This document shows positions 1 to 7,693 of a DNA stretch of 18,956 nucleotides, piece after piece (the first letter of the stretch is position 1; every line of letters starts with the position of its first letter). The position numbers were made by a program, and so were the translations under genes. Origin of the DNA: Deltaproteobacteria bacterium (GTDB taxonomy: Bacteria > Desulfobacterota > Desulfobacteria > Desulfobacterales > SG8-13); NCBI GenBank assembly GCA_024639205.1, contig JAHEIV010000006.1, forward strand, positions 1 to 18,956, in the 5' to 3' direction. The notes below the pieces were generated by a model. The model was given only the letters and a program-made list of their open reading frames with translations. It was not told where the DNA came from and searched no databases.

Positions 1-330
1 CCGGGTGGCAGCTACAACACCGGCAGTGCCGTTGGTTGTCGTGTGCACGATCGTTTTGCCGGAAAAGTCCACGGATTCGATTTCGGTGGGCGAATTGCCG
101 AAGTCGAATCCGTCCACCTTTTTGCCGGCGCGCTCACCGAGAAGGATGGTCTGCGGGTGTCGCCTTTTCCAGTCAAAGGCCTTTTCGAGCTCCGCAACGA
201 GCAGCATTTTTTCGGCGCCATTGGCGAATGCGTAGCAGGCAACCGAAAAAGCGCGAAACACGTCGATGACAACGGTCAATCCGGTCGCTTCGCGCGCTCC
301 GTCCAGCAGGTGTAATCGGCGGATTTTCAT
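1..330 (-). CDS. comB: 2-phosphosulfolactate phosphatase family protein (ComB-like), N-terminal 110 residues
   Basis: The gene runs off the left edge; the first 110 codons are present. Seen: an N-terminal strand ending VIDVFRAFSVACYAFANGA, then LLGERAGKKVDGFDFGNSP, then GKTIVHTTTNGTAG. These three blocks match the ComB family pattern (VIDVxRA, GERxGxKxxGFDxGNSP, KTIxxTTTNGT). Known family role: Mg-dependent hydrolysis of 2-phosphosulfolactate to sulfolactate, a step of coenzyme M synthesis in methanogens. Many bacteria without coenzyme M carry homologues, where the physiological substrate is less certain. The ATG at 328-330 is chosen because family homology begins directly there; only a weak purine-rich site precedes it. 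The gene is divergent from the lipoprotein gene at 458. The C-terminal part cannot be seen, so completeness is unknown. Confidence 0.85.
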   Translation of the reverse strand, partial: MKIRRLHLLDGAREATGLTVVIDVFRAFSVACYAFANGAEKMLLVAELEKAFDWKRRHPQTILLGERAGKKVDGFDFGNSPTEIESVDFSGKTIVHTTTNGTAGVVAATR

Positions 331-457
331 ATGATTGTTCTCTACAATGAACCGCCGGTCAGGTCAAACCCGGACCGTTGATTTTAGCCTGATTTGTGGT
401 ACCGTAAACAGGCAAGGTTGAACACCAACGAAATGACAAAAATCGATGAGGTGCAAA

Positions 458-1336
458 ATGAATCGTCGATGCGCTCGAAGATCCGCTTTGGTTGCGCTGG
501 CTATGCTGTGGCTGGCAGCCTGCAGCCACACACCCGCCTCTTCGCCTGCGGCGGTCGATCTTGATCAGGTAACGTTTCTGTCCGGCTGGACCGGCAGCGG
601 AACGGTCAGCTTTACCAACGGTGAATACCGTGAGCCCGCCGCCCCCGGCTCGGTCTCCGAACTGGTGATCCAGACAAGCGGTGACATTGCCTATGGCGAG
701 CTATACGGCACCCGTTCGGCCGCAGTCGTTCTGGTTACCAATGCCGGCGGAAGCGGCACGTTTTTTGACCTGGCGCTGCTGCGGGAGCAATCCGGGACGT
801 GGGTCAACACCGACGTGGCCGAACTCGGTGACCGGGTGCAGATTCACACCATCGCCATTGAAGACAACGCCATCCGAGTCGACCTGACCACCCACGGCCC
901 CGGCGATCCGATGTGCTGTCCAAGCCTTCGGCAGGAGCGGCTTTTTACCGTGCGAGACGAACGCCTGGCAGAGAGTGGTGCCTCCACCCCGCCGGCAGTT
1001 ACACTTGCCGGCATTGTCTGGAAATGGCAGCGTTCGCGCTACAGCAACGACACCGAATCGGTGCCGGCAAATCCAGACCACTACACCGTGCAGCTGCTGC
1101 CGGAAGGCAATCTCGGCGTAAGGGCCGACTGCAACCGCGCCGGCGGGGTTTACCGCATAAAAGATCAGCAAATCACCGCCGAGATCACCCACAGCACCAT
1201 GGCAGCCTGCCCGCCGGACTCCCTGGAACGGGTATTCATCAAGGATTTGAACGCCGCATCGATCTATTTCATGCGGGAAGGCACCCTCTATATCGACCTG
1301 AAATATGACAGCGGCACGATGGAATTTCTGCCGTGA
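458..1336 (+). CDS. META/HslJ-type domain lipoprotein
   Basis: 292-residue envelope lipoprotein. The N-terminus has basic residues, a hydrophobic stretch and a lipobox ending LAAC with the lipidated Cys at residue 22, so it is predicted to be exported and membrane-anchored. Residues about 183-292 resemble a META (DUF306/HslJ) domain: a Trp-containing start (IVWKWQRSR), then ADCNRAGGVYRI, which corresponds to the family's GCNxxxGxY block, then STMAACP, corresponding to its TxMAC block. The middle (residues about 30-180) is beta-rich and I do not recognise it. HslJ/META proteins are linked to stress or drug tolerance, but no enzyme activity is known. The ATG at 458 is preferred over the in-frame ATG at 446 because GAGGTG lies 4 bases upstream of it. 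It stands alone, divergent from the comB-like gene. Confidence 0.82.
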   Translation: MNRRCARRSALVALAMLWLAACSHTPASSPAAVDLDQVTFLSGWTGSGTVSFTNGEYREPAAPGSVSELVIQTSGDIAYGELYGTRSAAVVLVTNAGGSGTFFDLALLREQSGTWVNTDVAELGDRVQIHTIAIEDNAIRVDLTTHGPGDPMCCPSLRQERLFTVRDERLAESGASTPPAVTLAGIVWKWQRSRYSNDTESVPANPDHYTVQLLPEGNLGVRADCNRAGGVYRIKDQQITAEITHSTMAACPPDSLERVFIKDLNAASIYFMREGTLYIDLKYDSGTMEFLP

Positions 1337-1361
1337 CAGAAACCATCGGGAACGATTTTAC

Positions 1362-1418
1362 CGGACGGCCGGCCAGTGCCCGGGCGATTCCGAGTCGTTG
1401 TTTCTCACTGCCGCTCAG
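1362..1418 (-). pseudogene. Orphan ABC-ATPase signature-like fragment
   Basis: On the minus strand, an open frame (to about 1508 upstream, 1269 downstream) contains LSGSEKQRLGIARALAGRP, a near-perfect match to the ABC ATPase signature helix (LSGGxxQRxxIARAL). No Walker A is visible in the same frame, and no Walker B or D-loop follows: the frame instead overlaps the 3' end of the META lipoprotein gene on the other strand. Either this is a relic of a lost ABC ATPase gene or a chance match. It lies in a region where the neighbouring LUD gene is also decayed, which favours a relic, but the short length leaves real doubt. Confidence 0.3.
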
Positions 1419-1608
1419 CTGTCGGAGAAGCCGGTCATAGTGGGTGGTGCTCTTGCGAAAGGCTTTCGGCAAACCGATGACCTTGTCTTTATCCCGATTT
1501 TTCGGCACCGTTTTGAACGTGCGAATCGGTCGCGCAATCTGCCTTCCGATAAAAATAGGACGGATTGAGTGTGGAATCCGGGGTTTGAAAGAAAGCCTGC
1601 CGCCGGCG

Positions 1609-1896
1609 TCAGATGATTTCTGCCAGCGGCACAGCGGTTTCGAACGGCTCGATTACCCCAACGCCGCGGTCTTTTTTGATCACATCGAGGATGCCTGTAT
1701 CATAACGTGTTAGAGGGTCTCTGCGGGTAACACAACTGGATTTGATCCGGGGCAGAATGGCATCGATCGCCACTCTTCGCGCTTTGCCCGGGTTCTCGGA
1801 GTAGAAAGCCTCGAAACCGTTTTCTTTTAGCGCTTGCGCACAGATGTTCGCTCTGTCTCGCCGGTATTTCTTCCAATTATCTCTCAAGCAAGCCAT
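1609..1896 (-). pseudogene. LUD-domain (LutC-like / DUF162) protein, decayed
   Basis: The first about 95 residues resemble the N-terminal half of LUD-domain lactate-utilisation proteins: LRDNWKKYR, ALKENGFEAFYSENPGKAR, YDTGILDVIKK, GVIEPFE. Complete members are usually about 200 residues. The family's SWGGSMT-like block appears here as TRRDPLT, so a conserved element is lost, and a TGA at 1609-1611 stops the frame. Reading through the stop gives RRRQAFF, which resembles the family's next block (LRRQAL), so the stop is probably a nonsense mutation followed by drift. The ATG at 1896 fits the usual family start; a GTG at 1950 is also open but adds residues without homology. Related proteins act beside Fe-S lactate oxidase subunits, absent here. 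Confidence 0.6.
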
Positions 1897-1980
1897 CTTG
1901 CCTGCCCGTTGCTTGTAACGGCAATCCATCAGGAAAAGCCGATATTGCACCTGTAGTAAAAGGTTCCGAGCTCCGGTAAA

Positions 1981-2009
1981 TTTACAAAAGTATCGAATTG
2001 GGATATACT
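1981..2009 (+). promoter_or_regulatory. Sigma-70-type promoter for the DUF1566 lipoprotein gene
   Basis: TTTACA (1981-1986) and TATACT (2004-2009) are separated by exactly 17 bases; each hexamer matches the consensus at 5 of 6 positions. Transcription would begin near 2016, giving a leader of about 100 bases before the ATG at 2120. Confidence 0.55.
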
Positions 2010-2119
2010 AAGGTTGTTTTGTTGAGCACCGGGTGGATGAACCACCGCCGCTTTCCAGGGAAATCTCCTGCCTGCCCGGCTTGGCTAAAAGTATTACAAT
2101 CGCTGGAGAAAAGCAGATA

Positions 2120-3040
2120 ATGAGATCCAGAGCGCTTCTTGCAGTCATACTTTTATTATCGATTATTTTTTTTATTTTTTCCTGTAAAGACAAAGAAGCA
2201 AGCGTCAACAAAGAGATCATCGTTCTGATCGAATCTCCGTCCAAGAGCTACTATCAGGAAGGTCAACAGATCGAATTTTCGGGCTCGGGGGCAAACACAG
2301 AGGGTGAGGTGACCGGCAGTGACCTGGAGTGGTCCTCGGACATCGACGGTGTAATCGGTACCGGCGTAACATTTACCAGAGGTGATCTTTCACCCGGCGT
2401 GCATGAAATCGTGCTATCCGCTGTAAATGCCGATGGCGAGTTTTTTACCGACAACACCACCATCGAAATCTTCAAACGAAGATCGCAGAAAAAAACAGCA
2501 CAGAAAAAAGAGAGATGGTTTCGCAGAATCACCGATCCGGTGGACGGCGGTTTGTATATCGAAGTGCACGACGGCACTATTGTCGATATGAGCACGGGGT
2601 TGATGTGGGAAAAAAGCCCGGATAATGCATTACGGAGTTTTCACGGGTCGGTCGACTATGCAAAAAAATTAAAACTTGGCGGCTACAAAAACTGGAGAGT
2701 GCCGTCCATTCAGGAGTTGAGATCGATCAGCAACATCAGCTTCGGCTCAAAATATCGTCGGATGCTGAATCTGAGCGGAAAAGCAGCTGTGCACAGCGCT
2801 GCAATCTGCAATGTGTTCGACTCTATGAATGGGCACTTCTGGGCCGTCGATGCATCCAACCCGTATATCGTGATTGCCAGGCGAAAATACGGACATTCGG
2901 TTGAGTACCAGTTCAGTTCAGCGGTGAACTACTTTCGCGGAACCTATCGGCCGTATTCCTTTAACAAACCGGGCTATGTGCGATGTGTTCGATACTGCGA
3001 TCTGAAAAAGTGGAGAAAAATTCTGGCCCGCAAAAAATGA
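2120..3040 (+). CDS. Lipoprotein with PKD-like domain and C-terminal DUF1566 (Lcl_C) domain
   Basis: 306-residue envelope protein. Residues 1-22 form a lipoprotein signal (MRSRALLAV, hydrophobic core, Cys22 after IFS). Residues about 33-120 resemble a PKD/Ig-like beta sandwich (SPSKSYYQEGQQIEFSGSG, then DLEWSSDIDG and GVHEIVLSA). A short Lys/Arg-rich linker follows. Residues about 145-298 match DUF1566: DGTIVDMSTGLMWEK, then YKNWRVPSIQELRSI, FWAVDAS, and a closing GYVRCVR. This domain is common in surface lipoproteins of deltaproteobacteria; its molecular function is not established, and an adhesive or binding role is only inference. The ATG at 2120 is chosen because the signal peptide starts there and a GGAGA lies about 11 bases upstream; the frame is open further back to 2033. 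It converges with the response regulator gene, one base apart. Confidence 0.85.
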   Translation: MRSRALLAVILLLSIIFFIFSCKDKEASVNKEIIVLIESPSKSYYQEGQQIEFSGSGANTEGEVTGSDLEWSSDIDGVIGTGVTFTRGDLSPGVHEIVLSAVNADGEFFTDNTTIEIFKRRSQKKTAQKKERWFRRITDPVDGGLYIEVHDGTIVDMSTGLMWEKSPDNALRSFHGSVDYAKKLKLGGYKNWRVPSIQELRSISNISFGSKYRRMLNLSGKAAVHSAAICNVFDSMNGHFWAVDASNPYIVIARRKYGHSVEYQFSSAVNYFRGTYRPYSFNKPGYVRCVRYCDLKKWRKILARKK

Positions 3041-3041
3041 T

Positions 3042-3599
3042 TCAGATCCCCTTGCCACGAATCTTTTCATCGTGTTTCAACCGTTCCTGAATCCCCTTTC
3101 CGACCTGGTAGGTGCGGCTGAATTCAGACCAGAATTCTTTGTCCTTTTCTTTCCAATCCGGTCCGAAACGATCGTCGAAATATTCTCCTAGCTTTTCGAA
3201 CAGCACTTTCCAGGCCGGTCGCCCCTTTTGGTGGGCGCCCAGCAGATCTTCCAGTAGCTCGTCCAGCTCCGACAGCGTTTCTTTGGGCAAGTAAGAAATC
3301 GCTCCCTTGCGGATGGATTCCATCAGCGTGTCCGGGTTGACCGCATGCGCGGTTAACATGACGGTCGGAATACCCCGCGACACAGCTTCTTCCAGCAGTT
3401 TTAGTCCGTTGACTCCCATGATGTCCAGTATGGCCAGGTCGTATTTGTTCTGCCGGATTTTTTGTGATGCACTTTCATAGTCCCTGGCGGTGTCAAGCAT
3501 CACATCATCGAGTAAGTCTTCGATGGTCTCCAGAATGTCCTCTTCATCATCCACAGCCAGTATCTGTTTGCCTTTCAGTACCGATTCCGTATTCGTCAT
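3042..3599 (-). CDS. Response regulator with receiver domain and uncharacterised helical C-terminus
   Basis: 185 residues. The receiver domain (about 10-125) has the acidic pair D17-D18 (VDDEED), phosphoacceptor D59 (AILDIMG), T83 (VMLTAHA) and K106 (YLPKE), so it should accept a phosphoryl group from a histidine kinase. The C-terminal about 60 residues (GRPAWKVLFEKLGEYFDDRFG and a charged helical tail) match no DNA-binding, GGDEF, HD-GYP or enzyme output domain that I know. The protein is therefore either a single-domain relay with a helical extension or has a novel output. A strong AAGGAG lies before the ATG. The stop is one base from the stop of the convergent lipoprotein gene. The partner kinase gene ends 20 bases upstream, so the two form a kinase-regulator operon. 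Confidence 0.9.
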   Translation of the reverse strand: MTNTESVLKGKQILAVDDEEDILETIEDLLDDVMLDTARDYESASQKIRQNKYDLAILDIMGVNGLKLLEEAVSRGIPTVMLTAHAVNPDTLMESIRKGAISYLPKETLSELDELLEDLLGAHQKGRPAWKVLFEKLGEYFDDRFGPDWKEKDKEFWSEFSRTYQVGKGIQERLKHDEKIRGKGI

Positions 3600-3619
3600 G
3601 GCAACTCCTTTTTAGCCGA

Positions 3620-4435
3620 TTACTCCTTGCCGGAACTCAGCGACATCGGCAGGCGCATACGAAACGCAGCGCCCCCCTCTTTTGGTGTCTCCAGCTCGAT
3701 TTCCCCTCCCAGGCATCTGGCGATAATTCTCGCTCCAGCCAGCCCCAAACCGTGACCGTTGCGCATTGACAAGCTGCACTCCTTTCCCTGGGCGTAACGC
3801 TGGAAGATCAATTCACGCTCATTCGGATCAACACCGGGCCCATCATCACTTACTTCAACACAGAGTTGATCCGACAACCGGTAAATGCGGATATCGATCC
3901 TATGCTGGCGGTGATGGATCGCATTTTTGATGAGATTGCCGACAATCTGTTTAAACTTGATTTCGTCCTGAAACAGTTCCAATTCGGCCACATCCGGTGA
4001 AATATCGAGAAAGATACCGTTTGCTTCCAGAATTTGCGGCGTGAACCGGTCGACTTTCTCACTGTGACCTTCGGTGGCGGCCGCTTTGCTGACGGTCTCC
4101 AGTGCGTCCAAAACAGCTGCGCAGACGGATTGGGCCGGTCGAAATAGGCGACATACGAAGCAGCCGGTTTCGGAGCGTCCGATCTCAAGCAAACCGTTGA
4201 GCATTTGTCGTGCCTTGTGCGTGTTGCGCAAAGCCCTTCGGACAGTCTTTTCCTGGCGAGCAGTAAGAGGTCCGAATTTTTCGCGTTTTTCCAAAATGGT
4301 GCGCAGACCGGTTTCGATAACGGCAATCGGATCTTTCAGCTCGTGGATGAGAAATTCAATCTCCACATCCCGGAAAAATCCCTCATTGTTTTCCGTTGGT
4401 TGCCGCTCATTGATCGGTTCGTTATTTCTTGCCAT
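3620..4435 (-). CDS. Small cytoplasmic histidine kinase (HisKA-HATPase)
   Basis: 271 residues with no transmembrane segment and almost no sensor region. The H-box FLIHELKDPI has the phosphoacceptor at H31 and varies from the usual SHELRTP. The N-box is NLIKNAIHH (second Asn at 171), followed by the G1 box DDGPGV and G2 box GHGLGLAGA, which ends the ATPase domain, so ATP binding looks intact. It should autophosphorylate and pass the phosphate to the response regulator encoded 20 bases downstream. With only about 20 residues before the HisKA domain, input must come from partner proteins or another receiver. The ATG at 4433-4435 has only a weak ribosome site. About 130 bases with a hairpin separate it from the upstream large kinase gene. 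Confidence 0.9.
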   Translation of the reverse strand: MARNNEPINERQPTENNEGFFRDVEIEFLIHELKDPIAVIETGLRTILEKREKFGPLTARQEKTVRRALRNTHKARQMLNGLLEIGRSETGCFVCRLFRPAQSVCAAVLDALETVSKAAATEGHSEKVDRFTPQILEANGIFLDISPDVAELELFQDEIKFKQIVGNLIKNAIHHRQHRIDIRIYRLSDQLCVEVSDDGPGVDPNERELIFQRYAQGKECSLSMRNGHGLGLAGARIIARCLGGEIELETPKEGGAAFRMRLPMSLSSGKE

Positions 4436-4519
4436 TGCAAAGTCCCGGACAGGTTCCGCTCGTAATTAGATGAATCGTTTTCAGACGGCCTGATGGAAAA
4501 TTATAAAAATTGCGAATAA

Positions 4520-4545
4520 CCGCCGCGTTACCCATAACGCGGTGG
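4520..4545 (-). terminator. Stem-loop after the large histidine kinase gene
   Basis: CCGCGTTA (4523-4530) and TAACGCGG (4535-4542) form a perfect 8 bp stem with a 4-base loop, partly extended outwards. It lies 18 bases past the kinase stop codon on the minus strand. The T-rich tract is not immediately adjacent (TTATT, then TTTTT after a few bases), so this may be a weak or processing hairpin rather than a strong intrinsic terminator. Confidence 0.45.
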
Positions 4546-4562
4546 ATTATGTCCGATGGACA

Positions 4563-6884
4563 TTATATCGTCCTCTCCGCTGCCGGAAGGAACTGGACCG
4601 TAACGGTTGTGCCACCCGATTTCAGACAATCCTGATTGGTGCTGCAGTGCAAGCAGTTTTCGGTGTCACCCGGGCAGGCATCCCCATCCCGCGGGATGTG
4701 CCGGCAGCGCTCGGATTTGAGTCGTATTTTGAAGTGGTACCGCTCAGAAAAAATCTTCATTCGTAGCAGGTCGAACCCCCGTCCGCCGGCATTGAAATCA
4801 AACGACTGGCGGGTTGCGTATTGCAGGGTGTCGGCCGTGGTAAAAAAATCTTCAAAAATCAGTCGCTGATTTTCTTCCGTTATACCGACACCAAAATCCG
4901 TAACGACCAGTTTCGGCCCACCTTCGCCGTTGAGGACCGACACTTCTATCCGACTGCCGTCAGGGGTGTTTTCCACGGCGTTGCGGATCAAGCCGCGGGT
5001 GATTTTGGTGAGTACCTCCGCTGGGATGAATATGCTTTCCGTTTGCTCCGCCTGAAACCCGAAGTCAATTCTACGGTGTGCGAACTCCTGCCGTAATTTC
5101 TTTATCATATTTTCCACGAACGGACCCGGGTCGATAATTTCCGGCATTGCGGTGCGCAGCCCGAAGGTACTGTCGATCTGCCTGCGAATACGTTCCACCA
5201 CCGCTTCGTCTTCGGTTTCGGCGGCAACCAGGGCTTCCAGTTCGTCCGCACAGGCATCCAGCATGATAGAAAGCATAGCGCTGCTGCGATAATCTCGCTC
5301 CCGCAGGATATCTTCGATCTCGTACTGCATGTCCAGCAAACGCTGCAGGTTGCGCCGGCTGCGTCCCAGAACTCGCTGGACCGCCGTGTTATCCGAGTCG
5401 GCAAGCTTGTTTTCCAGCAGTGCCAAAGAGGCCGACAAGACCGAAATCGGCGTTTTCAGTTCGTGGGACAGCCGGTGGATGACCTGGTCCTTCGCTCGGT
5501 TGAGGCTTTTGACTTCCTCGTAAGATTTCTTCAGTTCTTCATTGATTCTGGCATTTTCGATCGGCAGCGCGACGATACTCGCAAAGGTGCTGAGCAGATC
5601 GGCATCCGCCTGATCAAACTCGCCCTGCTTTTTGTTCACTGCGCAGAGCACGCCGATCATGCGGTTCTCGGTGCGCATCGGTACCTGTATCATGTTGCGG
5701 GTTTTCTGCCCGGTCTGCTTGTCCACGCTGTTATAGGAATACGGGCTGTCGTAGTAATCGGGCACGATCATCGGCTCGCCGGTGCGATACACCTCCCCGG
5801 CTACGCCTTTTTCCATCGGGAACCGGGTCTCTTTGTATTTTTTCTCCGCTTCCACGTCTTCATAGGAGGCAGCCCGGAAGAAAAATTCTTTCTTGTCCTC
5901 ATCGATGAGGATCACCAGAGCCCCCTCGGCAGTTATCAGGTCCTGAACCTCTCGCGTGATGATATCCAGCCGCTGATCCAATCCCCGAAACTGGTAAAGA
6001 GCCTTGGCGATACGAAACAGTGCCTCATTGATGCGCGCCGATCTTTTTTCAGTGGAAACATCCCGAAGCGTGACGACCTGCCCGGCCGGTTGATCGTCTT
6101 CATCGTAAAAGATCGCTCCGTCGATCACGATGTCCAGCAATCGTCCGTCCCGGGTCAATCGCTTGGTTTCGAATCCATGCAGCGTCTTGTCCCGCAGCAG
6201 GCGCTCAACACCTTTTTTTGTCTGCTGCTTGTGAGAGTCGGGTATAAAAGGAATCCGCTTTCCCTCGAGTTCCCGCAGGTTCCATCCGAAAACTTTTTCA
6301 AATGCCGGATTCAGGTAAGTGACCGTACCATCGAGGTTAAAAACGAACACCGGATCTGGCAGAAAATTCAAAAACGCCCGATAGCGCTGTTCGGCCTTAC
6401 GGCTGGCTACATACTGACATTGGGCAAGCTGTTCGGACTCCAGCACCTTGCATTGTGCCTGGTACTTTTCAGTGATATCCCGGGCGATGCCGCGAAATCC
6501 GGTCTTCTTACCGGCCTCGTCCAGAATCAAGTTGGCGGACAGCTCGATGATGCGGGTTTGTCCATCCTTGCGGAGAATTTCCCATACGATATCGGCAATT
6601 CCCCTCCCGGTTCTATAGATCCGATTAAAGCGTTGGAACGCTGACTCGGCATTTTTTTTGTCCATGAACTCTCGGAAATTACGCCCTACAATTTCCTCGC
6701 GAGGGTATCCGAACAAACGACAGAGGGCATCGTTGAAGTAGAGGAAGCTGCCCTGCAGGTCGGTTTCGTAAAAGGCATCGGCAACGTCCTCAAAAAAAGC
6801 CCGGTAGCGATCTTGTTGAACCTTGTCGTCCGCTGCTTGCTGCGCGTGTTCCCGCTTTCGGGATGTGGCACTTGATTTGGCCAT
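4563..6884 (-). CDS. PAS-PAS-GAF sensor histidine kinase with Cys-rich insertion in the ATPase domain
   Basis: 773 residues, no membrane segments, so a cytoplasmic sensor. PAS domains lie at about 26-145 (FYETDLQGSFLYFNDALCRL) and 166-285 (VFVFNLDGTVTYLNPAFEKV), and a GAF domain at about 284-446 (AEGALVILIDEDKKE, GVAGEVYRTGEP). The HisKA H-box RLSHELKTPI has the phosphoacceptor at H474. The HATPase domain (about 615-768) shows N-box IRNAVENTP, DFGVGI and GGRGFDLLR. Near the C-terminus, cysteines 727, 737, 744, 747 and 753 sit inside a loop before the last strand (GGTTVTVQFLP). The ATG at 6884 is chosen, 8 bases after the stop of the ACT gene; an upstream in-frame TTG at 6899 would overlap that gene. 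Closeness suggests co-transcription with the ACT protein. No receiver gene is directly adjacent; the regulator at 3042 is a possible partner. Confidence 0.92.
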   Translation of the reverse strand: MAKSSATSRKREHAQQAADDKVQQDRYRAFFEDVADAFYETDLQGSFLYFNDALCRLFGYPREEIVGRNFREFMDKKNAESAFQRFNRIYRTGRGIADIVWEILRKDGQTRIIELSANLILDEAGKKTGFRGIARDITEKYQAQCKVLESEQLAQCQYVASRKAEQRYRAFLNFLPDPVFVFNLDGTVTYLNPAFEKVFGWNLRELEGKRIPFIPDSHKQQTKKGVERLLRDKTLHGFETKRLTRDGRLLDIVIDGAIFYDEDDQPAGQVVTLRDVSTEKRSARINEALFRIAKALYQFRGLDQRLDIITREVQDLITAEGALVILIDEDKKEFFFRAASYEDVEAEKKYKETRFPMEKGVAGEVYRTGEPMIVPDYYDSPYSYNSVDKQTGQKTRNMIQVPMRTENRMIGVLCAVNKKQGEFDQADADLLSTFASIVALPIENARINEELKKSYEEVKSLNRAKDQVIHRLSHELKTPISVLSASLALLENKLADSDNTAVQRVLGRSRRNLQRLLDMQYEIEDILRERDYRSSAMLSIMLDACADELEALVAAETEDEAVVERIRRQIDSTFGLRTAMPEIIDPGPFVENMIKKLRQEFAHRRIDFGFQAEQTESIFIPAEVLTKITRGLIRNAVENTPDGSRIEVSVLNGEGGPKLVVTDFGVGITEENQRLIFEDFFTTADTLQYATRQSFDFNAGGRGFDLLRMKIFSERYHFKIRLKSERCRHIPRDGDACPGDTENCLHCSTNQDCLKSGGTTVTVQFLPAAERTI

Positions 6885-6892
6885 GGGAAATT

Positions 6893-7345
6893 TTAACAAA
6901 CGTTCGAATTGGTTTCCAGTATACCGAACGCCTCTGAGTCGAGCAGCCTGTAATCATTTGATTTCAGAATTTCAACTGCCTGATCATTATCGCTGAATCG
7001 AAATATCATCACGGCTTTGCCGGATGAAAAACCGATGAATGCATACATCATGATCACGTTGATGTCGGCATCCCGTAACGGTTTCAGCAACTTGGCAAGG
7101 CTGCCCGGGACATCCTCTATTTCGACGGCGACCACCTCGTTAACGAATGCGGACACCTCCATTTTCATCAGGATCTGCCGGGCCTTGGCCACATTGGAGA
7201 CCAGCAGCCGCAGCTGGCCAAAGGCTCCCGTATCGACTAGATTGAGTGCCCGGAGATTGATGCCGGCCCCTCCCAAGGCCTCTGCCACCTCCAGCAACCG
7301 ACCCGGGGAATTCTCAATGGATACAACGATCTGCTTCAATTTCAT
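6893..7345 (-). CDS. Tandem ACT-domain protein
   Basis: 150 residues made of two ACT domains in a row: residues about 1-70 (KQIVVSIENSPGRLLEVAEAL, GINLRALNL) and 71-142 (VAVEIEDVPGSLAKLLKPL, INVIMMYAFIG). No catalytic domain is attached. ACT domains bind amino acids or related small ligands at domain interfaces; free-standing tandem ACT proteins of this kind are common in deltaproteobacteria and archaea and are thought to be regulatory, but the ligand is not known here. The ATG is preceded by a very strong AGGAGGT. It ends 8 bases before the large kinase, so the two are probably one transcript. Its ligand sensing could feed the kinase, which is inference from position only. Confidence 0.88.
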   Translation of the reverse strand: MKLKQIVVSIENSPGRLLEVAEALGGAGINLRALNLVDTGAFGQLRLLVSNVAKARQILMKMEVSAFVNEVVAVEIEDVPGSLAKLLKPLRDADINVIMMYAFIGFSSGKAVMIFRFSDNDQAVEILKSNDYRLLDSEAFGILETNSNVC

Positions 7346-7693
7346 GATGACCTCCTATGATCATTACACGTCATAACAGTGACTCCAACGAATAGCGCCC
7401 GGTCATTTTGCTGCAAAAGATACAGGCAATCCATCATGCGGGTCGCTCGATTCATGCCGTTGTTGGCGTGGTTGCCGACCCAGGCGATTTGCGGCACTAC
7501 AGCTGTTACAAACACGATGCTGTGAAGAGACTATCGAGAGCTTTAGCGCCTTTCCTTGAAGATTCTGGTTCTTGCGTCCCTCCATCATTGGTCTGTTGTC
7601 CGCCGCCCACAAAGTTACACACTTTATTTTCGAATTCAAGGGAAGCACGACCCAGCGAGGAGAAGCAGATCCAGCGAAGATTGACAGCAAGGC
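7346..7693. other. Intergenic region without a recognised gene
   Basis: About 350 bases between the MFS gene and the ACT gene, both on the minus strand. Short open frames exist in several phases but none has a ribosome site or recognisable protein pattern. It should hold the promoter for the ACT-kinase unit and the 3' end of the transport operon, but I see no convincing terminator hairpin. Confidence 0.5.

Noticed and set aside
1609..1611. In-frame TGA in the LUD gene as a selenocysteine codon
   Set aside because: No selenocysteine is known at this place in the family, no SECIS-like hairpin was seen just after it, and homology decays soon after, so a nonsense mutation is simpler.
5463..6644. 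393-codon plus-strand open frame
   Set aside because: It lies wholly antisense to the PAS-PAS-GAF kinase, has no ribosome site and its translation shows no domain; a shadow of a high-GC coding frame.
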